In this document: positions 44,653-54,455 of the stretch, piece after piece
Position numbering within the stretch: the stretch's first letter is position 1
Layout: each line of letters starts with the position of its first letter
Assembly: GCA_963843275.1 (NCBI GenBank)
Contig: CAWJJM010000004.1
Location: 434,001-498,000 of the forward strand
Direction: 5' to 3'
Source: CAWJJM01 sp963843275
GTDB lineage: Bacteria; Acidobacteriota; Thermoanaerobaculia; Multivoradales; JBCCEF01
DNA length: 64,000 nucleotides
Translations under genes and position numbers: made by a program
Notes under the pieces: generated by a model
The model's database searches: none
What the model was told of the DNA's origin: nothing
The model's input: the letters and a program-made list of their open reading frames with translations, nothing else

Positions 44653-45063
44653 GGAGCTCTGGCCGATCTGCAGCGTCTGCCGGCGCGGACACAGATCACC
44701 CGCCACACGTGCGAGGAGGGGTGGACGGCGATCGGCGAGTGGACGGGAGTGCCGCTGCACCGCCTCCTCGAGGCGTGCGGGATGTCGCCGCAGGCCCGTT
44801 TCGTCACCTTCTCGTGGTTCGACGACTGGATCGACAGCATCGACCTGCTCGACGCGCTCCACCCCCAGACGCTCCTCGCGTACGGCCTGAACGGTCGCCC
44901 TCTCCCCGTGGCGCACGGCGCCCCGGTGCGCCTGCGCGTCGAGCGGCAGCTCGGCTACAAGTGCAAGAAGTTCGTGCGGAAGGTCACGGTCACCGACTGG
45001 CTCGAGGACGGCGGAGACCAGGGCAACCCGAAGAACGGGTGGGCCTGGTACGCCGGGATCTGA
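44653..45063 (+). pseudogene. C-terminal fragment of a sulfite-oxidase-like molybdopterin oxidoreductase
   Basis: The frame begins ALADLQRLPARTQITRHTCE and continues EGWTAIGEWTGVPLHRLLEA, FVTFSWFDDWIDSIDLLDAL, PLPVAHGAPVRLRVERQLGY and KFVRKVTVTDWLEDGGDQGN, ending at 45063. This matches the distal part of the Oxidored_molyb domain (substrate Arg/His region, then the GAPxRL and YKxxKFV blocks). The amino-terminal half, including the Mo-ligand Cys, is missing, and the kinase fragment sits immediately upstream, so it was cut by the island junction. Confidence 0.7.
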
Positions 45064-45147
45064 ACGCCCCGCCGGATCGAGCGACGGGTGGGAGGTCCGC
45101 GAACGGCTGGGTGGCCGCGGTGGCGAGGAGGTCGTCGGGGGCCTCGA

Positions 45148-46182
45148 TCAGCTCGTGCGCGGTCCAACGGGCGGGCGACGCCGTGGATCCGCCCGGGCGT
45201 CACGGGGCTCACCGGTCAGGAAGTCGAGGACCTCCCGGATGACGTCTCTCTCGTGACCGACCCAGAGGTGGCCGCCGGTGGGGTAGCTGACGAAGCGGGC
45301 GTCCGGGATGTGGTCGGCGGTGTGGCGGGCGCCCGGGTAGGTGCCGTAGAGGCAGTCCTCGACGGCGAGGACCAGGGTGGGAGCTGCGATCCGCTCGAGG
45401 TCGTAGCGCGGGAGCGACCGGGCGATGGCGGCGTCGTTGAGCAGGCCGGGGCCGCGCCGGCTCAGGGGCTGGATGTGCTCCAGGACCCGGCGGATCCGCT
45501 CCCGTTCGGCGGCGCTCGCGGTCCGCAGCAGAGACGGTGGCGTGCCGAGGACGGTCCGCACCAGAGACCGGTACGCGAGCCGGGTCGCCAGCCAGAAGAG
45601 GAAGTCGGAACCGAGGGCGGCGTCGAAGAGGGCCTGCGTCGCCCGCGACCGTCTCTCGGGAAGGTCCGCAGCCCGCCGCTCCTCGCTCTGGACCGGGTAG
45701 GCGAGAGGGACGAGGAGGACCAGCCGTCCGACGCGCTCGGGGTGCCGCAGCGCGAGCTGCATCGCCGAGGGCGCGCCGGCGGAGGCGCCGACCACGGCGA
45801 CGCGCTCGAGGCCGAGGGCGTCGAGGAGGTGCGCGTGCGCGTCCGCCTGCGCCTCGACCGAGGCGCCGGCGGGAAGCGGGGTCCCGAGGTAGCCGAACCG
45901 CGACATCGCGACGACACGGAAGCCATGCCGGGCGAGCGGGCCGGCGACCTCCAGGGCCTGATCGAAGCCGCCGCCGGCGCCGTGGATCGCCAACACCGGC
46001 GCGCCGTCGCCGAGCGCGGCGACCTCGAGGGGACCGACGGGCGTGACGACGAGCCGGCTGCCGGTCCCGACGCGCTCGCGGGCCCGACGAATGGAGCGGC
46101 GATACGCGAGGCCGACGACCGCCAGGAGGGCGGCGGGGAAGGTCCACCGCGCGCACGAGTTCTGGGCGACCCGTTTCAGCAT
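45148..46182 (-). CDS. Alpha/beta hydrolase with N-terminal membrane anchor
   Basis: The 344-residue protein has an uncleaved-looking N-terminal helix (FPAALLAVVGLAYRRSIRR), then the canonical fold: GAPVLAIHGAGGGFDQALEV (oxyanion HG), RVAVVGASAGAPSAMQLALR (nucleophile in GASAG), PTLVLAVEDCLYGT (Asp region) and FVSYPTGGHLWVGHERD (catalytic His). It is likely a serine hydrolase of the esterase/haloperoxidase group; the substrate is unknown. ATG 46182 is preferred because the helix and fold start there. Confidence 0.83.
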   Translation of the reverse strand: MLKRVAQNSCARWTFPAALLAVVGLAYRRSIRRARERVGTGSRLVVTPVGPLEVAALGDGAPVLAIHGAGGGFDQALEVAGPLARHGFRVVAMSRFGYLGTPLPAGASVEAQADAHAHLLDALGLERVAVVGASAGAPSAMQLALRHPERVGRLVLLVPLAYPVQSEERRAADLPERRSRATQALFDAALGSDFLFWLATRLAYRSLVRTVLGTPPSLLRTASAAERERIRRVLEHIQPLSRRGPGLLNDAAIARSLPRYDLERIAAPTLVLAVEDCLYGTYPGARHTADHIPDARFVSYPTGGHLWVGHERDVIREVLDFLTGEPRDARADPRRRPPVGPRTS

Positions 46183-46328
46183 CAGCGAACCTCGGGCCGA
46201 CGTCCCCGCCGGACGTTCCAGCGCCCGGGACGCCCGCCTCGTCCTCGCGGGTGAGGCCCGTGTTCCAGCGGTCCGCAGCCTGCCTGCGGGAGGGAGGAAC
46301 GGATCATGCCGCCAGCGCCCTGCCGGAC

Positions 46329-47396
46329 CTACCGCCCCTCGGAGGCCGTCACCTTCCGCACCCACTCCGCGTACCGCCGCCCCGCCTCCGCGCCGTGCTC
46401 GCGCCACCACCCGGCGTCGAAGGTCACCGCGCGCCGGAAGTTCTCGGGCGCCGTCGGCAGGTGGGGGAGGACGTCGGCGGGGACGGCGGCGAGGGCGCGG
46501 CGGCTGACCGGGCCGTAGTCGATGTGGAGCGGGATGCGCGCCTGGGCCTCGGGGCCGACGGCGAAGCCGACCAGCTTCTGCGCCGCCGCCTTGTGGTGCG
46601 AGCCCTTCGCGATGACGAAGAAGTCGGAGGCGACGATCTGCTGCCGCCAGGAGATCCCCACCGCCTCGCCGCCCTCCTCCCGGGCGCGGAGGAACCGGCC
46701 GTTGGTGCCGGCGGCCATCACCGCCTCGCCGCGCGCCAGGAGGTCGACGGGATCGGACCAGGCGTCGAAGACGACCACGGCGGAGGCGATGCGGTCGAGG
46801 CTCTGGAAGGCGCGGTCGAGGTCGAGCGGGTAGAGCCGCTCGGGCGGCACGCCGTCGCCGAGCAGTGCGATCTCGAGCATCCACTGCGGGCTGCGGCGCA
46901 GGGCGCGCTCGCCGGGGAAGCGCGCCAGGTCGAAGAAGTCGCTCCAGGTGGCGGGCGCCGCCGCATCGGACCCGCCGCCGCCGAACCGCGCCGCGTCGTA
47001 GCCGAGGACGACGGACCAGGTCATCAGACCCACACCGTCCGGGTGTACGGCGGACGCGAGCAGGTCCGACCGGTCGATGCCGCTGTAGTCGATGGGCTCG
47101 AAGATGCCGTCCGCGGCACCGCGCAGCAGCTCGGCCGGCTCGACGTCGACGACGTCCCACTCCCCGGACTCCGCCCGCCGGCGCAGCTCCTCGTAGCCCC
47201 CGTCGTACACCTTCTCGACGATCGGGATGCCGGTCTCCTTCTCGAACGGCGCGAAGATCGCCGCCCGCTGCGCATCCTGCCAGGCGCCGCCGAAGGAGGC
47301 GACGACGAGCGGCTCCGGCCCGCGCGCGCCGCGGACGGCGGCGGCGGCGACGAAGGCGACCAGCCCGGCCACCACGATCCCGCAAAGACGTCTCAT
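46329..47396 (-). CDS. Periplasmic solute-binding protein, PotD/polyamine-type
   Basis: The 355-residue protein starts with a signal peptide (RLCGIVVAGLVAFVAAAAVR) and continues PLVVASFGGAWQDAQRAAIF, FEKETGIPIVEKVYDGGYEE, VVDVEPAELLRGAADGIFEP and GLMTWSVVLGYDAARFGGGG, a type 2 periplasmic-binding fold near the spermidine/putrescine-binding family. The C-terminus has YGPVSRRALAAVP and AEWVRKVTA. No permease or ATPase gene is next to it, so its transporter is elsewhere or it has a different role. Confidence 0.82.
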   Translation of the reverse strand: MRRLCGIVVAGLVAFVAAAAVRGARGPEPLVVASFGGAWQDAQRAAIFAPFEKETGIPIVEKVYDGGYEELRRRAESGEWDVVDVEPAELLRGAADGIFEPIDYSGIDRSDLLASAVHPDGVGLMTWSVVLGYDAARFGGGGSDAAAPATWSDFFDLARFPGERALRRSPQWMLEIALLGDGVPPERLYPLDLDRAFQSLDRIASAVVVFDAWSDPVDLLARGEAVMAAGTNGRFLRAREEGGEAVGISWRQQIVASDFFVIAKGSHHKAAAQKLVGFAVGPEAQARIPLHIDYGPVSRRALAAVPADVLPHLPTAPENFRRAVTFDAGWWREHGAEAGRRYAEWVRKVTASEGR

Positions 47397-47752
47397 CGCC
47401 GCGCTCCTTCCCGAGTGGGCATCGAGGTTCGAGTCGGGACGATCGTACCGGAGCGAGCGCGGGCGCTGGCTCTCGACCGCTCGACCCCGCGGCAGGTTCC
47501 CCGGACGCCGGCGACGGCCGGGGCCGAGCGCGAGCTCCGCCTCCAGGGCGCTCAGCCGGGCCCTCTCTCCCGACCGGCCGATCGCCCGGTCGGTCGGCGG
47601 CAGCGGGTCGACGACGACGGGAAGCTGCCCCCGATCCGGGTTCCGCGCCGGGTCGGACCCTGCCGGTGGGCCCCGAGGCGTGTCCGCCTCGGCACGCTCC
47701 CCGGGCGACGGTTGTCGGCGGGGGCGACGTGGCCTATCCTCGCACCAGACCG
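47397..47752. other. Divergent intergenic region with two hairpins
   Basis: No gene is seen in these 356 bases between the solute-binding protein and a kinase. CCGACCG (47570-47576) pairs with CGGTCGG (47587-47593), and CCGAGGCG/CGCCTCGG (47673-47692) forms a perfect eight-pair stem with loop TGTC. TATCCT (47735-47740) is the candidate -10 of the kinase gene. Confidence 0.45.
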
Positions 47753-50636
<2,884 letters not shown>

Positions 50637-50884
50637 CGGCCCGACGCCACCGGCCTCCCGAAGGACGCCGGCGGGGCGACCGATCAGAGACCGCTCCGTA
50701 GGTCCGCACTCGTCGCCCGTCACGCCCGTCGTCGCACCTGGTGTCCAGACGGTGCGGTCGTGAAGGTCGAGGCGGAGCTCGTCACCGGGACCGGGTTCCA
50801 GACCGGTCCCGCGGTCCGCCGCGGGACGAGCCGACCCGTGGGGCTGCTGCCGACGCCCCCGGCGCCGCGACCTCGGAGTCCCGG

Positions 50885-51394
50885 TCACCTGTTCCACCAG
50901 AACAGGGCGGCGTTGAGGGCGGTGGCGAAGAGGGACCAGGCGAGATAGGGGACGAAGAGGAGTCCGGCCACCCTGCGCAGGCGCCAGAAGGCCCGCAGCG
51001 TGGCGAGGACGGCGAGATCCAGGAGGACGATCTCGGCGAGCGCCACGCCCGGTCGGTGCCAACCGAAGAACAGCGGCGTCCACAGCGCGTTGAGCGCCAC
51101 CTGGACGGCGAACAGGCGCAGCGCGGTCGTGCGCCGGCGGGAGGTCGGCAGGCGCCAGACGAGGAACGCCGCGACGGCCATGGCGGCGTAGAGCAAGGTC
51201 CAGACGGGGCCGAACAGCCAGCTCGGCGGCGTCCACTCGGGCTTCGTCAGCCCGGCGTACCACGCCCCGGGCGGAAAGACGACCGCGGGCAGGCTGGCGC
51301 CGAAGCTCACCAGAACGAAGCCGGCGAGGGCGAGGGCGCTCCGGCCCTTCGAGGGCGCCGGCTCCACGCTTCCGATCGACGCCGGCGGGCTCAC
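50885..51394 (-). CDS. tspO: TspO/MBR-family membrane protein
   Basis: The 169-residue protein has five predicted helices and the family signature: AWYAGLTKPEWTPPSWLFGP then VWTLLYAAMAVAAFLVWRL, ALNALWTPLFFGWHRPGVAL and LLFVPYLAWSLFATALNAAL. TspO proteins bind tetrapyrroles and cholesterol-like ligands and take part in porphyrin handling and stress sensing. GTG 51394 overlaps the stop of the CbiX-like gene (GTGA), linking two tetrapyrrole-related genes. Confidence 0.9.
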   Translation of the reverse strand: MSPPASIGSVEPAPSKGRSALALAGFVLVSFGASLPAVVFPPGAWYAGLTKPEWTPPSWLFGPVWTLLYAAMAVAAFLVWRLPTSRRRTTALRLFAVQVALNALWTPLFFGWHRPGVALAEIVLLDLAVLATLRAFWRLRRVAGLLFVPYLAWSLFATALNAALFWWNR

Positions 51395-51792
51395 CCACGG
51401 CCGATGCCCTCGCGGCTCAGGGCGACGACGAGCTCGATGAACCGCTCGTCTTCGCCCACCGGCGCCAGCACCTCGACCTCGAGGGCCGGGTGGCGCCGCC
51501 GAACCGCCGCGACGACGTCGGGGACGTCGTGGGCGACGTGGCCACCGGCGGAGAAGAACAGGGGGAGCAGGACGAGGCGAGCCACACCCTCGCGTGCCGC
51601 CGCGGCGGCGACCCGGTCCAGCGTCGGCTCGGCCATCTGCAGGTAGGCGAGTGCCGTCGACTCCTCGCCGAGGCTCTCGGCGACCCGCCGGGCGATGCGC
51701 TCGCAGGTCTGCAGCCAACGCCGGTCCCTGCTGCCGTGGGCGAACAGCACGAGCCGGCGGTTCGGTGGAGCCTCTCTCTCTCTTCGTGCCAT
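51391..51792 (-). CDS. cbiX: CbiX/SirB-type sirohydrochlorin chelatase family protein
   Basis: The 133-residue protein shows RRLVLFAHGSRDRRWLQTCE (metal His), ALAYLQMAEPTLDRVAAAAA and VLLPLFFSAGGHVAHDVPDV (second His pair). It is the one-domain (CbiX-short) size, which works as a dimer inserting Co or Fe into sirohydrochlorin. It overlaps the tspO start and is followed upstream by the SDR gene on the same strand. Confidence 0.88.
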   Translation of the reverse strand: MARREREAPPNRRLVLFAHGSRDRRWLQTCERIARRVAESLGEESTALAYLQMAEPTLDRVAAAAAREGVARLVLLPLFFSAGGHVAHDVPDVVAAVRRRHPALEVEVLAPVGEDERFIELVVALSREGIGRG

Positions 51793-51817
51793 CGACGATC
51801 CGTCCTTTCTCGGCCGC

Positions 51818-53290
51818 TCACGACGCGCGGCGGTCGCCGTCCTCGCCCGGGGTCCGCTCGGCGCTGCGGACGATGCCCTCGAGCATGCCGGAGAAGACGA
51901 CGCCGTGGAACGGCAGCAGCAGGTACCAGTAGAGCAGCCCGCCCAGCCCGCGGGGGTGGAACGAGGCCGTCTGGACGAGGCGCGATCCCTCGCCCCGTCC
52001 CGTGACGGAGAACTCGAGGAGGGCGACGCCCGGCAGCTTCATCTCGGCGCGCAGGCGCAACCGTCGCTCCGGCTCGACGTCGAGGACGCGCCAGAAGTCG
52101 AGGGCGTCGCCCCGGCGCAGGACCTCCGGATCCCGGCGCCCGCGCCCGAGCCCCGGTCCGCCGACGAGACGGTCGAGCGCACCGCGGATCCTCCACAGGA
52201 TGTCGGCGGCGTACCAGCCGTTGCCGCCGCCGATGCGTCGGATGGCCCGGAACGTCGCTGCGGGCGGCGCCTCGACGTCGGCCGCGCGCTGGTCGCGGAA
52301 GACGGTGCCGCCGGCCCAGCCGGGATCGCCGGGGATGCTGCCGGCGTCGGACCACGAGGTCGACACCCGGCGCTCCCCGGCGACCTCCACGGCGCGGCGG
52401 ATGGCCTGCTCGGCCGTCAGGGGCTCGCCGGGCATGAGGCGCCGGGCCTCGTCGTCGCGGCAGACGACCCGGTTCCTCAGGCCCTCGGTGAGGGGGCGGG
52501 CGATGCGGTGGGAGAGCGGCGTGACGAGGTGGATCCACAGCGAGCTGAGCCGGGGGGTCAGCACCGGAACGGGGAGGACGATCCGCTCGGCGAGTCCGAG
52601 GGCCGCGGCCGTGTGCGCCATGAGCTGTCGATAGGTGACCACGTCGCTCCCGCCGATGTCGAGCGTCTTGCCGGCGGTCGCGGGCGTGTCGAGCGACGCG
52701 ACGAGGTAGCGGAGCGCGTCGCGGATCGAGATCGGTTGACACTCGGTGTCGACCCAACGGGGCGTGACCATCACCGGGAGGCGCTCGACGAGGTAGCGCA
52801 GCATCTCGAACGACGCGCTTCCCGAGCCGATGATCATCGCCGCCCTCAGGACGGTGACCGGCACCCCGGTCGACGACAGGGCGGCCTCGACCTCGCGCCG
52901 CGACGCCAGGTGCGTGCTGAGCTCGTCGCCGGTCTCGCCGAGACCGCCGAGGTAGATGATCCTGCCGACCTCCTCGGCCTCGGCGGCACGGGCGAAGGAG
53001 GCCGCCATGCTCCGGTCCCGGGCGGCGTAGTCCTCGCCGGCGACGATCATCGAGTGCAGCAGGTAGTACGCGGCGTCGCAGCCGGCGAGGGCGGAGCGCA
53101 CGTCCGCCTCGTGGCGGGCGTCGCCCTCGACGATCTCCAGGGAGGGGTGGCCCGACCACGAGCGGGCGGCGACCTTGTCCCGGTCCCTGGCGAGACAGCG
53201 CACGGTGTCGCCGCGCTCCAGCAGCAACGGCACGAGGCGACCGCCGACATAGCCGGTGGCGCCCGTGACGAGAACCCGTCGGCCCGTCAC
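51818..53290 (-). CDS. NAD(P)-binding SDR with C-terminal DUF2867
   Basis: The 490-residue protein starts RRVLVTGATGYVGGRLVPLL, the NmrA/atypical SDR Rossmann, with IVEGDARHEADVRSALAGCD, AYYLLHSM and RIIYLGGLGETGDELSTHLA. From about residue 330 a second domain begins DAGSIPGDPGWAGGTVFRDQ and ends YWYLLLPFHGVVFSGMLEGI, matching DUF2867 of YbjT-like proteins. Homologues are often near light- or tetrapyrrole-related genes. GTG 53290 overlaps the stop of a 14-codon upstream frame. Confidence 0.85.
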   Translation of the reverse strand: MTGRRVLVTGATGYVGGRLVPLLLERGDTVRCLARDRDKVAARSWSGHPSLEIVEGDARHEADVRSALAGCDAAYYLLHSMIVAGEDYAARDRSMAASFARAAEAEEVGRIIYLGGLGETGDELSTHLASRREVEAALSSTGVPVTVLRAAMIIGSGSASFEMLRYLVERLPVMVTPRWVDTECQPISIRDALRYLVASLDTPATAGKTLDIGGSDVVTYRQLMAHTAAALGLAERIVLPVPVLTPRLSSLWIHLVTPLSHRIARPLTEGLRNRVVCRDDEARRLMPGEPLTAEQAIRRAVEVAGERRVSTSWSDAGSIPGDPGWAGGTVFRDQRAADVEAPPAATFRAIRRIGGGNGWYAADILWRIRGALDRLVGGPGLGRGRRDPEVLRRGDALDFWRVLDVEPERRLRLRAEMKLPGVALLEFSVTGRGEGSRLVQTASFHPRGLGGLLYWYLLLPFHGVVFSGMLEGIVRSAERTPGEDGDRRAS

Positions 53291-53331
53291 GGGTCTCCGG
53301 TGGCTCGGGGAATCTGTTTCGTCTTCCTCAT
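53287..53331 (-). CDS. Possible 14-residue leader peptide upstream of the SDR gene
   Basis: ATG 53331 has GAGGG five bases upstream and encodes MRKTKQIPRATGDP, ending in a stop that overlaps the SDR start (GTGA). It could couple translation. It is too short to judge by content. Confidence 0.25.
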   Translation of the reverse strand: MRKTKQIPRATGDP

Positions 53332-53555
53332 GACCCTCGTCGACGTCGCCGTCCCGGCCACTTCCCGCACGCCTCGCCGCCCCCGCGCGGCGTCCGGCGC
53401 GCCGTCTGGCCGCGACCCGGGGAGCTGCCCGGAGGAGCGCCGCCGATACCGGCCGCCGACTTCGTCATACTCGAGACGCGCCTCCTCCGGAAGCCCGAGA
53501 CCCGACCCTGGACCATCCTCCCACCCCTTTCCGCTTCCACTCGCATCGGAGCCCC

Positions 53556-54353
53556 ATGATCTCCTACATCGCGCGGGGACTCGCTCTGGCCGGTCTTCTC
53601 CTCGTCTCGGGCTGCCTGCCCTTCCTCGAGCCGGCGAAGGCCCCGATCGGCACCATCTCACTCCCGGCGCCGATCGAGGCCGACTGTCTGGCGGTGCTCC
53701 TGCCCGGGAGGTTCGGAGGAGCGAAGGACTTCGTCCGAGCCGGTTTCCGCGAGCAGGCGGACGAACGGGGCCTCGCCCTCGATCTGATCGCCGTCGACGC
53801 CCACCTCGGGTACTACCGCGACCGCTCGATCGTCGATCGCCTGCACGACGACGTGGTGGGTCCCGCCGCGGCCGGGGGTTACCGCGAAGTCTGGATCGTC
53901 GGCACCTCCCTGGGCGGTCTCGGAGCCCTCCTCTATGCGCGGGAACGCCCCGAAGACCTTCAGGGGATCCTGGCCATCGCTCCCTATCTCGGGGACGACG
54001 AGCTGATCGAAGAGATCCGATCCCAGGGCGGACCCCGTTCCTGGAGTCCGGACCCGGCGAACGAGGAGGACTTCCACCAGCTCTGGCGCTGGCTTCAGGG
54101 GCGGAGCGAGAACGCCGTGCCCTTGCATCTCGCCTTCGGCACCGAGGACCGATTCGCTCCGGCCGCGCGGATGCTCGCGGGTCTGCTTCCGGATTCGCGA
54201 GTGCGGACCACCGCCGGGAAACACGACTGGAAGGTCTGGGCGAGGCTCTGGCGAGAGTTTCTCGACAGCGGGGCAATCTGTCCACCCGGGACCTCCGGGT
54301 CGGGAGAGGATCTCGACCCGCCGGTGCGACCCGGCCCTCCCGGCCGCGGGTAG
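53556..54353 (+). CDS. Lipoprotein alpha/beta hydrolase
   Basis: The 265-residue protein has a lipoprotein signal (IARGLALAGLLLVSGC, lipobox LVSGC near residue 20), so it is probably lipidated. The fold follows: LAVLLPGRFGGAKDFVRAGF, REVWIVGTSLGGLGALLYAR (nucleophile in GTSLG), LHLAFGTEDRFAP and VRTTAGKHDWKVW (His). The C-terminus is Pro/Gly-rich and likely disordered. CATACT at about 53466 is a weak -10 candidate. The substrate is unknown. Confidence 0.82.
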   Translation: MISYIARGLALAGLLLVSGCLPFLEPAKAPIGTISLPAPIEADCLAVLLPGRFGGAKDFVRAGFREQADERGLALDLIAVDAHLGYYRDRSIVDRLHDDVVGPAAAGGYREVWIVGTSLGGLGALLYARERPEDLQGILAIAPYLGDDELIEEIRSQGGPRSWSPDPANEEDFHQLWRWLQGRSENAVPLHLAFGTEDRFAPAARMLAGLLPDSRVRTTAGKHDWKVWARLWREFLDSGAICPPGTSGSGEDLDPPVRPGPPGRG

Positions 54354-54443
54354 CGGCCGGAGTCACCGTCCGCAGGGCCGGCGGGCGGGCGACCCGCACG
54401 GGCGTCTCGGCATCCGGGCGACCCCGCGGGCGCCGCCGCCGGA

Positions 54444-54449
54444 TATCAT
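54444..54449 (+). promoter_or_regulatory. Candidate -10 box directly before the kinase start
   Basis: TATCAT ends six bases before ATG 54456 with no Shine-Dalgarno sequence. If used, transcription would start at about the A of ATG, giving a leaderless mRNA. Confidence 0.4.
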
Positions 54450-54455
54450 CCCGGG

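Noticed and set aside
36885..45063. Transposon or prophage origin of the lanthipeptide island
   Set aside because: No transposase, integrase, terminal inverted repeats or phage genes are visible; only truncated neighbours mark the borders.
46865..47752. Amino-terminal extension of the kinase-FGE-hydrolase gene
   Set aside because: The upstream part is Arg/Pro-rich and antisense to the solute-binding protein; the kinase glycine loop begins about 16 residues after ATG 47753.
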